From contig JAGTXO010000023.1 of NCBI GenBank assembly GCA_019448385.1, positions 248,001 to 312,000 of the forward strand: a stretch of DNA of 64,000 nucleotides. The letters are read 5' to 3'. Positions 42,177-53,175 of this stretch are shown piece by piece. The DNA is from Diacronema lutheri (Eukaryota > Haptophyta > Pavlovophyceae > Pavlovales > Pavlovaceae). Within the stretch, counting starts at the first letter, position 1. Every line of letters starts with the position of its first letter. The position numbers and the translations under genes were made by a program. Below the pieces are notes generated by a model that saw only the letters and a list, made by a program, of their open reading frames with translations, ran no database searches and had not been told where the DNA came from.

Positions 42177-42641
42177 ATGTTTTGGTTCTTCCTCGGCGGC
42201 GTGGAGCCCGTCGTCACGCGCGTGCTCGAGCGCCGAGTCGGCCGCTGCCCGCTGCCGCACTGCCCGGGCGACCTCGACCGCGCCGAGCTCGCGTCGGTCC
42301 TCTCGCTCTTCGCCGTGCCAGTGTACGCGTTCAACCGGCGCGAGGCGCTGCGCTGCGCGACGTGCGGCTTTGTCGCCACCGTCGAGCAGCGCGAGCACGT
42401 CTTGGCGCGCTCGCGCGAGCGCCCGTCACGCGAGTGCGCGAGCTGCGGCGCCGAGCTGAGCAGCGACAAATGGCGCTTCTGCCCGCACTGCGGCGCGCCG
42501 CGGCAGTGGCCGCACGACACGCCCGGCGCACCCGCAGCGAGCGAGCCGCCCGCGCGCTCGCCGCGGCTGGCGGCCGGCGGCCACGGTGCGCATGGATTTG
42601 AAGGAGCCGCCCACGCGCCCGCCGACTGCCAACGCGGCTAA
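42177..42641 (+). CDS. Zinc-ribbon protein (MFFFFVGGVEQ-type family)
   Basis: Single exon of 154 residues. The opening MFWFFLGGVEPVVTRVLE, the early Cys pair region (GRCPLPHCPGDLD) and LFAVPVYAFNRREALRCATC match a small eukaryotic zinc-ribbon family whose members typically begin MFFFFVGGVEQ and contain LKLFFVPVW. The C-terminal ribbon is CASCGAELSSDKWRFCPHCG, a clean Cys4 zinc site. Function in the family is unknown to me. The tail is disordered. The family resemblance is from memory and motif-level. Confidence 0.78.
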   Translation: MFWFFLGGVEPVVTRVLERRVGRCPLPHCPGDLDRAELASVLSLFAVPVYAFNRREALRCATCGFVATVEQREHVLARSRERPSRECASCGAELSSDKWRFCPHCGAPRQWPHDTPGAPAASEPPARSPRLAAGGHGAHGFEGAAHAPADCQRG

Positions 42642-42818
42642 GTTTCTCCGAAGGCAGAAAATACAGGGGAGGCCGCCCGGGCGCTTCGCGCTGCTCGGAG
42701 ACGCGTGTCACGTGTGATGTGGAACAACAGGCGTGCGGCGTAGACTGCGCCGCTCGCCAGAACGTGTGCAAGCGTGTGCACACAACAATGCGCGGCCAAC
42801 TCGGGCCGGCGCGCGCGC

Positions 42819-45800
42819 TCACAGCTCGGCCATCGCGCCACTCAAGCGCGCCGCGCCCGACATCGGAGCGGCGACGGACACGCCGCCCTCGAAGCGCTCG
42901 AGCGCGGCGAGCGGCCGACTCGCCGCGCGCGCGCCGCCGCGCTCAAACGCACCCGCGAGCAGCGCGCTCGGCGCGCGCGCTGCGCGCTGCGCGAGCTGTG
43001 CGGCCGACGGCGAGAGCGACGCGCCGTTCAGCTGCGCGACGGCCGCACCGACGGGCGAAGGCGTGCCGCCGCATCTTGCCGCGTCGCGCCGCGCGGCCGC
43101 ACCGCCATGCGTGCCCATGGCGCCACCGTTGGCGCCGCCGCCGCCGCCGCCGCCGTCGTCGCCGCCGCCGCCGCCCGTCTCGCTCTGGAGATGATGGTCG
43201 CGCCTGAGGAGGGCAAGCTCGGTAAGCATGGCGCCCATCGCACCCACCAGCTCGTGCTGCGCGCGCGCGAGCGCCTCGAGCGCGTGCGCCGAGTTCGACG
43301 CGGCGTCGCGCAGCGCGTCCTCCGCGCGCGACGCGCCCAACTCCTCGAGCGGCGTGCGCGCGCACTCGGCCGCCTGCGCGGCGCGGACATGCGCGGGCGC
43401 GCGCAGCGGCGCGCCGCCGCCGTTGAGGCTTTCGATCGCGTCGGCGACGCGCGCCGCGGGCGCGCGCAGCGGGTCGAGCTCGACAAACTCAACAGCGCCA
43501 CCTGTGCCGCCATAGCCGACGCCGCCGCCGCCTCCGACGCCGCCGGGCGCGTGGCCTGCGCCCGTCCGGTCGAGAAGACCGCTCGCGTACCCACCGTGCG
43601 CGTCTGCGCCGTCGCCAACCGGCCCCGCGTCGCCGTGCGCCACATTCTCGTATCCGCCGCTCGCGCTGCGTTTCGTCACGGCGCGCACGGCGCCGGCGCC
43701 GCCGCGCCACGACGCCGCCCAGCGCGGCCAGCCCGCGGCGCGCAGGCCTCGGCGCTCGTGGCAGAGGGAGATCGCGTGCCACGCGATGTGCGCTCCGCCG
43801 AGCGCAAAGCAGAGCGCGGCCCCTGCGCGCGTGAGCGCAAGCCACTGCGGCAGCTGCAGGTCGGACGAGCCGAGCACGAGCAGGGACGCGCCGGGGCCGA
43901 CGGGCCGCAGCAGCAGGTACGCGGCGGCGGCGGTCTTGGTCCGCTTGGCAAAGTAGAGCGAGAGCAGCAGCGTCGAGACGGCGAAGGAGCCGAAGATGAC
44001 GAGGTAGCTGTGGGGGGCGGGGAGGGGGGTGAGGGACGAGTGGGCAAGTATCCGCGGGGCGGGCGGGGAGGAGCGCAAGGTGGTCGAGTAGCGCGAGCGC
44101 AGGCGATGGCACACGGCGCGCGCGCCCATGCGCCGTACACGTTGAAGAGCACACGGTCTGCGAGTGTGAGGACACTCGCCTGCGGTGTCTGCTGCTTGAG
44201 TGAGACGTGGAACATTACCGCAGCGATCAAAGTGGAGCCGCACAGGTTGAAGCGCGTCTCGATGGCGGAGGGCGGAATCAGGTAGCTGCAATCACGGCAG
44301 CAGGTGGGAAAGTGCGGGAAAGCGCGGGAAAGCGCGGGAAAGCGCGGGAAAGCACGGGAAAGAGCGGGGCGGAGCGACAGAGGTGCCGCGCGGTGAAGGG
44401 GCGGCGGCGGTTTGAGCGGGCACGCGCCGGTCCCGCGTGAGCGCAACGGCGGGCGCGCGTGGCTGCGCGCGCGCAAGGGTGCGTACGTGGCGAGGTTGAC
44501 GAGGGAGATGACCATCGGCGCGAGAAAGGCGGTGAGCACGGCCGCGAGCTCTGGGAAGCGGAAATGCACCGCAAAGTAGAAGCGAGCCGTCGGCCTCCGC
44601 CCGCCCTTGCAGCCGCACGACTCCCTGTCAAAGCCAGTCACGTTCTCGTCGTAATCATCCACAGTCAGACAGAAGCACATTTGTTCAAAAAGGGTGGGCT
44701 GCTCGTTGGAACATTGACGAACCGGCTGCAGGTACGGAGGGCCGCACCTGCGCCGCGCAGCGCGCGCGCGGCGGACGTGTCGGCCGCGCCGCGCGCACGC
44801 GCGCGTCGCGCGCGTGCCGCACGCGGGCGGCGCGGCGCGCAGGGCGGGGCGCGCACGTCTCAACGACACGCCACGAGTAGGTGAGAAGGCGGTTGTCAAT
44901 TGTGCCAGGTAACCTTATAGACGGCGAGAGGCCTGAGTACTCGGGCATGTGACAGAAGAGCGCGGACGGCGTGGTCGAGACCGCGTCGCGCGCCTCTTCG
45001 AGAAGAATCTGGAGCGCGGTGTAACGGTCGTCGCGGTGTAACGGTCGCGTCCATCGCGCAGCGCACGCGGCGCGTCTTGAGAGGGAGGCGCGGCACGAGA
45101 TTGCGCAAACGAGGCCGCATGGCGAGAGGTTTTGGCGGGCTTTGCGCGGCGAATGCGATCGCGCCCTCAAATCTCGGTGCCCCCGCCCCCTCCCTCCCCC
45201 CCCCCCCCCCCTCTCCTTGCCCTTTGCTGCGCACCTCAAGGGCCTCTGTGTTCAGTGGCCAGAAGGTCACGTTCGTCCTGAAGAAGAAGTAGGACTGCAC
45301 GCGCACGTGGTCGATGCCAAGGGAGCTGTTGCTGTCAGGCACGGCCGTCACCTGCGGCCCACGCGCCGGCGCAGGGGCGGGGGCGGCATCGTGCAGTCGT
45401 CTCAGCGTGTCGGGCGGGGATGGGGGATGGGCGGGGGGGCGGGGGGGGGGGGGGGGGGGGGGGGGGGGCGAAGGGGGCGCACAGCCGCCATCGTTGCGAG
45501 AAGGAGCGGCGGACTCACCTGCCGCAGCCGGTCGACATTGACGAGTCCGAGTCCGGCGTCGATCAGTCCGGCCGTGTCCTCGGGCAGGTAGGGCCGCCAT
45601 CGCAGCAGCGAGCCGCATTCGTTCAACAGCGGGTCGGAGAGCGCATCGACGCCGTACAGCCGGTCATGGCCGTGCTCGTCGACCTCGACGTGCATGAACA
45701 CCTGCGCGGTGCGGAGGGCAGCATGGCGGCGTGGGCAAGCTGTGGACGAGGGGCCAACAAGGCGCGAGTGGGAGGGAGGGAGGGGGGGGGGGGTGCGGAG

Positions 45801-47362
45801 GGGGAAGGGGGGGGGGGGGGGGGCGGTTGGTTGGAGCGGCGTGGCAGCGGCGGTCACTTCAAAATCGGCGTAGAAGCGCCCATTCTGCAGATCGATGTCA
45901 GCCAGATTGAGCACGTGGATACCTACCCCAATGCGCCGGAGCATGGGCTTGACGAAACCGCCGCCACCACCGTCGTCACGCGCGTCGCCACCCGCGGGCG
46001 ACGTTCCGCCGCCGGCGGACCCGCCGCCGCCGCCGCCGCTGCCGCCGCCGCTGCCACCGCCGCCGCCACCGCCCGCTGGGTCGTCGCCCGCCGGTCCGCC
46101 GCACTGGTCGACGGTGAGGCCCGAGCACTGCGCGGAGGTGACGCCCAGGTCCGTCTTGGGCAGGCACCTGGTGAGAGTGCCGACAAGGCGGGTTGGAACG
46201 ACCCACACAGGGCACAAAAGGCCACAAGCGGTTGCCACACGAGCGCAGGGTGAGAGTGCGCGCGGGCGGGCGCCAAAGCGCGTGGGTGGGGCGCGCGCGC
46301 GGCTGCTCGCGCAGACCGCACAACGCGCGGGGGCGGAGCGGGTGCGCGACGCGCGAGCAGCCGCGAACCGCGCAGCCGTGGACCGCGCGCGGCGCGCCGT
46401 TGCGCCGCTGCACTCGCCTCCGATCCGATGCGCACCACGCGCACGCGTGCGAGTGATTGAGGCCCACCGCGTTGTACGCGACGCAGCCGGCGCACAGCGC
46501 GTCCGAAGCGTCGGCGCACGGGTAGCTGCGTCCCGTACCGGGGCGTCCCGTACCGGGGCGGGCGGGCAGAGTGGGGCGGTATACGTGTATACGTGCTGAG
46601 CGCAGCACCACCGCCGCGCGCCAGTGTGGTCGCGTGCCGCGGCACTGGGCGATCTCCTGCCCCAACGCGCCCGACGCGCCTGAGGCCGACACACCGGTGG
46701 CACGGCGCGCGCGGCGCGGCGCAGCGCGGCGCAAGCGCGGCGCGGCGCCCGTACCTCGCCTTGATCGTGAGGTACGGAAGGGCCTCGAGCGGCGGCTCGT
46801 TGCCGAGCTCGACGCTGCTCGCGCCCGTCTGGCTCGCTGCGGCGCGTTGGATCGCCGCGCGCGCGCGCCGCCGCGCGCCGTCGGCGCCGGAGGCCGCGAG
46901 GATCGCGCGCGGCGCGCTCGATGCGAGCAGGCCGGGCGGGAGCGCAACGCGGACGGTGAGGTCGTGGGAGACGTGGAAAGCGCGCAGCTGTGGCACCGTG
47001 ACCCGCAGCGTTCGGTTGTCCGCGCGCTCCCACCGCACCTCGGCGGCCGCGACCGCCGCGTCCCAGCCGGCGTCGTCGTCGCCGTCGCCCGCGCGCGCGA
47101 GCGCCGCGACCACGTCGGCGGCGGCAAGCGAGGTGGCAAACTCCTCGTTCTCGAGGGTGATCGTCAGGTGGTGCGCGACCGACGCGACCGCCTCGGCCAC
47201 CACCGCACGCTCAGACACCAGATTGCCGCTCAGCCGAGCAGTGCGCTGCGGCGGCGGCGCGGGCGGCTCCGGCGGCGGCGAACTGATGCGTCCCACGCAC
47301 GCTCGTGGTGCAGCGGCCAAGGCGAGGAGCTGGATGAGCTCAAGTGCGCGCGCAGAGCGCAT
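42819..47362 (-). CDS. Pentameric ligand-gated ion channel homologue, nine exons
   Basis: Exons (minus strand) 47362-46755, 46525-46436, 46167-45858, 45701-45519, 45351-45235, 45008-44857, 44747-44487, 44285-44139 and 44007-42819. All junctions are in phase, giving 1,018 residues. A signal peptide is followed by a region of about 200 residues, a small Cys-rich insert (ALCAGCVAYN, HACAWCLP), a Gly-rich linker, then the beta-sandwich (IGVGIHVLNLADIDLQNGRF, YADFEVFMHVEV, FWPLNTEALEIL). M1 to M4 follow: LTAFLAPMVISLVNLATYL, IPPSAIETRFNLCGSTLIAA, the M3 block starting LTLADRVLFNVYLVIFGSF, and LTRAGAALCFALGGAHIAW. The order, spacing and M2-M3 loop fit the Cys-loop/GLIC superfamily. The C-terminal tail of 320 residues is cytosolic or disordered. 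Ligand and ion are unknown. Confidence 0.72.
44305..44366. repeat. 10-bp tandem repeat in channel-gene intron
   Basis: About six copies of a GGGAAAGCGC-type unit with a period of exactly 10 bp lie just inside the acceptor end of the intron at 44286-44486. On the sense strand it reads as a pyrimidine-rich TTTCCCGC array upstream of the 3' splice site. Confidence 0.85.
45441..45468. repeat. Poly-G run (sense poly-C) in channel-gene intron
   Basis: A 28-base G run on the plus strand, C on the gene's sense strand, inside the intron at 45352-45518, about 87 bases upstream of its acceptor. A second run of 17 G at 45807-45823 lies in the next upstream intron (45702-45857). Confidence 0.9.
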
Positions 47363-47691
47363 CGCGCCGTGCGCGCGCCGCCGATGCTGCGAGGATGCGC
47401 CGCCCAGAGAAGTGCGCCCTTCACGCTCTCTCATACAGAGAGCGGATCTTGGTGTATGTTCCCATATGGGGATACACCTTCACTTTCAGAAGTTTCGCCG
47501 AAAACGGCGCCATCGGCTTGCCCACGGTGCGGTTCAGCGGTTGGCACTTGGCAGTGGCCGGCCGTCGTGGCCTCTGCTGACCGAATTGGGGCCTTGCCCA
47601 CGGTGCGGTTGAAGGCTGCTGACCGAATTGGGGGTCTGCCTGGCGAGTGGCCAACCGCACGTCTACTCACGCCAACCGGCGCGCGACGCGC
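47363..47691. other. Intergenic region with degenerate duplications
   Basis: Gap of 329 bases between two minus-strand genes. CTTGCCCACGGTGCGGTT occurs at about 47517 and again at about 47592. GCTGACCGAATTGGGG also occurs twice (about 47576 and 47617). This is a nested tandem duplication with no coding sequence that I can support. The channel gene's promoter should be here. Confidence 0.6.
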
Positions 47692-48554
47692 TCAGAGGCT
47701 CGCCGCCGCCGCCTCGCCGCCCAGCTCGGGCGAGCGCGTGAGCTCGGCCTCGAGCTCAGCCATCGAGAGCACGTACCACGGCGTCAGCTTCTTGATCGCC
47801 TCGCGCTCGACCACACCGCCGTACCCGATGAATGCGTCCGCCGGTGGGCACGCCTCCGCGTCCGTCGCGCCGTCGCCGACCATCACGACGGACGAGAGGC
47901 CGTGCGCGGCCTTAAGCCGGCCGATCGCGACGGCCTTGCCGCCCGATCGAGACGTCGGCTCGTCGCGGTCGAAGCCGGCAAACGAGCCGTCTGCGCCGCG
48001 CGCGGCACGCAGCACGCGCCAGGCGAGGGTGATCGGCAACGGCGAGGCTCGCTATACGCGCGGCGCGGCGCGGGGCGGCAGAGCGGCTGGGCGCGTGCGG
48101 CGCGGTGGCTCGTGCCTTCGTTGAAGAAGAGTCGGTTCGCCACCACATCCTCGCGCGCGATGCCGAGCCCGTCCGCCACGGGCTCGATCATCTGCCGAAA
48201 GCCGCCGGACACGAGGAAGACGCGCTTGCCGTCGCGTTTGAGCGCGGCGACAAGGGACTGGACGCCGGGTGAGTACGTGAGCGGGTGCGACGCAATCACA
48301 TCCGCCAGCGCGGCGGCGCTCGGCTGAATCAGCTTGAGCCGCTCCTGCAGCGCGACGTCGAATGGGACGCTGCCGCCCATCGCTTTGGCGGTCCACGCGG
48401 CGACCACCTCGCCCGCGCCGCAGTGGGCAGCGAGGACGTCGATGCCCTCCTCGACGACTGCGGTCGAGTCCACATCGAAGCACACGGCCGCGCACGTGCG
48501 AAAGATATGCTGCACCGCCGCTTTGGTCGTCGGCCGCTCGACGCCGGTCCCCAT
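47692..48554 (-). CDS. SERB: Phosphoserine phosphatase (HAD family)
   Basis: Exons (minus strand) 48554-48116 and 47990-47692 give 245 residues. HAD motif I is CFDVDSTAVVEEG, with Asp27 the phosphorylated residue and Asp29 the acid/base. Motif II is VFLVSGGF, the motif III Lys is in SGGKAVAIG, and motif IV is VGDGATDAEA. The order and spacing, and FFNEDGSFAGFDRDEP rebuilt across the intron, match phosphoserine phosphatases. These release serine in the last step of the phosphorylated pathway. The intron has a GC donor (GAAG|GCACGAG). No targeting peptide is obvious. The next gene diverges with 98 bp between starts. Confidence 0.92.
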
Positions 48555-48652
48555 TGCCCGACCGACACGACGGTGCCGACCCTCGGAACGCCACGCCAAG
48601 AGCCACACGCGCCGTTTGAAAAATCTCCGCGGGGATTTCTGACGACGGTGCG

Positions 48653-50764
48653 ATGGTGTCGAGGCGAGTGCTTAGCCTCGTCGCCTTCGTGGCGTCAGCG
48701 CGCGCGCACGCGGTGCTGGGCGGCGCGGTGCGCGCGTCGGCGTTCGCTCGCACGCCGCGCGCCGCGCCGCGCCTCGCCGCCGGCGCTGCGCCGCCGCAGG
48801 CCGCGTCGAGCGACGTTGCGACGCTCGCGACGTCGCTCGCCGCACGCGTGCCCGAGCTGCTCGCGTTCGCGGGGCAGACACTCGTCGTCAAATACGGGGG
48901 GCACGCGATGACGGACGACGCGCTCGCCGAGTCCTTCTACGCCGACGTTGTCCTGCTCCGCCGCCTCGGCGTCAACGTCGTGATCGTGCACGGCGGCGGC
49001 CCGCAAATCTCAGGCGCGCGCGCCGCGCCCCCGGTCGCGCGGCCGCCCCTCTCGCCCCTCTCTTCCGCCACATCGCCTTTGCCCGGCGGAGTGCATTGAC
49101 GCGTGTCGCAAGCTGAGCCCCTCCGTGTCTGTCGCGCCGAGCTTGCTCGCCCGACGTCGCCCAACCCCTGCGCGCGCGCGCGCGCGCGCGCGCCACTCGC
49201 GCCCACCCAGGGATGCTGAAGGATTTGGGCGTGCAGTCGAGCTTTGTGGACGGGCGGCGCGTCACGGACGAGCGCACGATGGAGGTAGTCGAGATGGTGC
49301 TCGGCGGGCTGGTGAACAACAAGCTGGTCAACGCGCTCTCGCGCGCGGGCGGCAAGGCCGTCGGGTGCGCGCGGCGCGCGGCATGCGATGGCGCCCCTGT
49401 CGCGCAGCTGTGCAGCGGGCACAGCGGGCGCGGTTTGGTCCAGCACGGGAGGACCGGAGTAGGGGAGCGAGGGCAGGGCGGGCAGGGCGGGGCAGGGGGA
49501 GCGTCGGCGAGCGCTCTGGCTGTCGCTCGCCCTCCGCCTGTGCCGCACCATTCGGCCCCCTCCCCCCCCCCACTCAGCGGCTCAACCCTCCCGCCATCCT
49601 GCCCCCCCCACCCCCCACCCCCTTCCTCCCCCCCGGTCTCAGTCTGACAGGCCACGCAGCAGGCGTGATCGGCGCGACCCGCCTCGAGCACTGGACCACC
49701 GACGCCTCCGGCGGCAAGGTGCGCGCAGACCTCGGGCTCGTTGGTGAGCCGACGCATGTCCGTCCCGCGCTGCTGCTCGACCTGGTTGCGTGTGGCGCCA
49801 TTCCTGTCATCGCACCAATTGGTGCGCGCGCCGCGCGCCACGCGCCACGCGCGGCTTTGCCTTGTGCGCGAAGAGCGTCGGCGCAGCGGCGCAGCGGCGC
49901 GGCGCGCGCCACGCCACGCCGCGCCGCGCCACGCCGCCGGCCAGCGACGGCGCACGCCCGCATTGCGCCCCGCAGCGCCCCCGCCCACACCGCCGCGCCC
50001 TTCGCTCAAACGGTGTGCGTGCGCCCGTGCGCCAGGCGTGGGCGTCACCGACGGCCAGTCGTACAACATCAACGCGGACACGGCGGCGGGCGCTGTCGCG
50101 GCGGCGCTCGGCGCGGCCCGGTTGCTGCTGCTCACCGACGTGGTGGGCGTTCTTGACCGTAGCGGCGAGCTGATGCGGGTGGGGCGCACGCGCTGCCTCG
50201 CCGCCTCGCGCGCGAGCCGCTCGCCCGTCATCTGCCGCGATCTGCGCGCCCGCCCGCTCTCCCCGCTCAGCGCCCCCCCCCCCCTTTTTTTCTCTTGCGT
50301 TCTGGTCGTGCAGTCGTTATGCACGGACGATGTGTCCCGCCTCGTCGCAGACGGCACTATTAGCGGCGGGATGATCCCAAAGGCAAGCCAAGCGCAGCCG
50401 CGCAGCGCAGCGGCCGCGCGTCGCAACCGAAGGAGGGGGGCTGCTGCCCGCGGGCCCTCTCGCGCGTGGCGTGCGCACGCCTTTTCACGCCGCGGTGCGC
50501 GCATCCGCTGGCCGTCCCATTGACCTGCTGCCATTCTCACCCACCCCCCCCCCCCTCCCCCCCCCCCCCCCCACCCCCCCCCCCCCCCACCCCCGCCGCC
50601 TTCCGCCCCGCGCACAGCTCGAGACGGCGTGCGATGCGGTCACCGCGGGTGTCGGCGCATCCGTCATCCTTGATGGCCGCGTCGACCATGCGCTGCTCCT
50701 CTCGCTGCTGCCCGGCGTCGGCGTTGGCACGACCGTGGGCGACACAGCCGCTGGGCGGCGCTGA
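48653..50764 (+). CDS. ARGB: Acetylglutamate kinase, probably plastid-targeted
   Basis: Exons 48653-49013, 49211-49364, 49643-49821, 50036-50178, 50314-50382 and 50618-50764 give 350 residues. The enzyme phosphorylates N-acetylglutamate in arginine synthesis. Motifs are [84 protein letters not shown] and GTTV. Residues 1-20 form a signal peptide, followed by [13 protein letters not shown]. That is the bipartite pattern used for plastids of secondary red origin. Introns 1 and 5 have GC donors (CAG|GCGCGC and AAG|GCAAGC). Intron 5 has very long C runs at 50544-50588. Confidence 0.93.
50544..50588 (+). repeat. Near-continuous poly-C tract before NAGK last exon
   Basis: C runs of 12, 16 and 15 bases broken by single T and A. 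They end 29 bases before the acceptor of exon 6 at 50617, where a polypyrimidine tract is expected. Confidence 0.9.
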
Positions 50765-51024
50765 GGCCGTGCAGAGTGAGAGTCGTTGCGCCCTTGTCGC
50801 TTCTCCACCTCGAGCGCTCCGCCTCGAGCGGTCGCTCTGCCCACGCCCGAGACGCTGCTGCCGCGTGCGGCATGGCGACCTCTGCACCGCGCCCAACCGT
50901 GTGAACTCGAATGTCTGAACGGAGGGCCCCTCGCGGCGAACAATTTATCTATGCCGCGCTCGCGGCGAAGCCCGCAGCGTCGCTCGCTGCCGTCGCGCCG
51001 CGCGCGCCGACTTGAATTTTGACG

Positions 51025-51564
51025 TCAGCTGCCGGCGCCGCCGCCCGCGCTGACGGACGACGCCATGTCGAGCGCGGCCTTGGTCGCAGCGAGCCACGCG
51101 GCGTGCCGCTCGCGGAAAGGGACGTGCTGCGGCGGCAGCATCGGTGGCGGGCTCGGTGGCGAGTTGGGCGGCAGGCTCAGCTCGTCGGCATCGCCGAGGG
51201 AGTTTGCGGCGTGCGCGTCCGCGTCTGTGCCGTTCGAGCCGAGCGGCGCACCCACGGCCGCGTCGGTCATAGCTCCCACGGCCGCGGCCGGCGGTGTGCG
51301 GGCGCCCGCGCTCGACGCGCCCACTGATGCCTCGTACCCCACCACAAGACCGACACACGCGAGCGCGACGAGCGCGACGATCGCCGTGCCACCAAACGCG
51401 CCGCGGCGTGGCGCCGCATCTTCGGCGCCGTATCTGTCGGACGGGTGCCACGTCGCGAACGCGGGCTCACCGTAGCGGAAACGCTCGTCGGTGGGCGACG
51501 CCGCGTCGAGCGCCGTGCGGACGGTCGGCAGCATCGCGCCGCGCGCAGCGGATGTCGAGGCCAT
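51025..51564 (-). CDS. Small single-pass membrane protein, unknown
   Basis: Single exon of 179 residues from the Met at 51564. One membrane span (GTAIVALVALACVGLVVGYE, about residues 60-79) separates a polar N-terminus from a Pro/Ser-rich region (LPPNSPPSPPPMLPP). An amphipathic helix (FRERHAAWLAATKAALDMA) lies near the end. No signal peptide and no known domain. Divergent from histone H3 with 169 bp between starts, so the two may share a promoter. Confidence 0.65.
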   Translation of the reverse strand: MASTSAARGAMLPTVRTALDAASPTDERFRYGEPAFATWHPSDRYGAEDAAPRRGAFGGTAIVALVALACVGLVVGYEASVGASSAGARTPPAAAVGAMTDAAVGAPLGSNGTDADAHAANSLGDADELSLPPNSPPSPPPMLPPQHVPFRERHAAWLAATKAALDMASSVSAGGGAGS

Positions 51565-51609
51565 GGCGCCGCCGAGATGGCTGCACAAAATGAACTGCAC
51601 CGCTTTTGA

Positions 51610-52281
<672 letters not shown>

Positions 52282-52322
52282 ATCCCGTGGCGACGCGCGA
52301 GCGCGCGTTGTGCTCCCCAAAC

Positions 52323-52338
52323 GGTGTATATCTACACC
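52323..52338 (+). promoter_or_regulatory. Putative histone mRNA 3' stem-loop
   Basis: GGTGTATATCTACACC forms a perfect 6-bp stem with a 4-base loop, the geometry of the replication-dependent histone stem-loop bound by SLBP. It begins 42 bases after the H3 stop and is preceded by CCCCAAAC, close to the usual CCAAA flank. The stem sequence departs from the animal consensus in the inner pairs. The structure is read directly. The function is inferred from position and geometry. Confidence 0.6.
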
Positions 52339-52526
52339 CCAGGACCCACGTCTCCCCGCGTGCACGTCATCGCCGGTTTCGCCCGCGCCGCGCGATCATG
52401 CCGGGCGTTGCTGAAGGGAGATGGGAGTGGGGAAACCGTGGGCCCACCCCCGTGGGTCCACCCCCCTTTGCAAGCCTGTGACCCCTCTTGACACCTGGCT
52501 GCGTATGGCTACATGGATGACCGCGG

Positions 52527-53135
52527 TCAGCTGTCAAAGTTGTCCCTGAAGTGCATCTCGGTCTCCGACTTCCACGCGCCGCCGAGGAAGCTCGCCGATT
52601 GGCCCGCCTTGCGCTTCTTCTCCGTGCGCGCCTTGACCGACTCTCGCTCCTTGTCGCGCGCGCGCTTGGCCGCATCGGCAGACGGCACCGCGGCGGACGC
52701 GCGGGACGCGGATGGCCCTGGCAAAGCCGACGCGCGAGCAAGGACTGCGGCCGCGGCGTCTGCCGCGGCTGGCGGCGGCACGGGCCCGCTGAGCACGAGC
52801 GTTGGGTGCGCGGGTTGAAGCTGCGCCGGGAGTGCCGGCGCCAATCCCGTCGCCGACGCGAGGATGTCGTCGGCGGACGGGAGCAGCTGCGGTTGTGCGG
52901 TGAGCGCGCTGGCGGTCCCGTCTTCCGCAGGCTGCGGCGCGCTGCCTCGGCCGGAGCCGGCGCCGGCACCGTCTGCCTCGTCTGAATCGTCGTCAGAGCC
53001 GTCACCGACACGCGCGACAAAGCGCTTCGCTGCGTTCTCCTCCCTGCGCTCCTCCTCCTCCTCCGCCTCATCGTCGCCCTCGTCCTCCTCACTCCCATAT
53101 CCCCCTAGGCCGGTGAGCCCGCCGGACGCCGCCAT
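52527..53135 (-). CDS. Acidic nuclear-type protein, unknown
   Basis: Single exon of 202 residues from the Met at 53135. The first 60 residues are rich in Asp/Glu (SEEDEGDDEAEEEEERREEN). A Pro/Ala-rich middle follows. The end is basic then acidic (RARDKERESVKARTEKKRKA, then FLGGAWKSETEMHFRDNFDS). The distinct C-terminal peptide is probably the conserved core, but I do not recognise the family. The next gene diverges. The two putative starts are 40 bp apart, or overlap if the upstream Met is used. Confidence 0.65.
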   Translation of the reverse strand: MAASGGLTGLGGYGSEEDEGDDEAEEEEERREENAAKRFVARVGDGSDDDSDEADGAGAGSGRGSAPQPAEDGTASALTAQPQLLPSADDILASATGLAPALPAQLQPAHPTLVLSGPVPPPAAADAAAAVLARASALPGPSASRASAAVPSADAAKRARDKERESVKARTEKKRKAGQSASFLGGAWKSETEMHFRDNFDS

Positions 53136-53175
53136 GTTTTTGATCGCAGCGCACGAGGGTACGCGGCCTGCGAGG

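Noticed and set aside
47423-47670. Small open frames upstream of the channel gene
   Set aside because: They lie in a degenerate duplication, lack recognisable motifs and occur on both strands.
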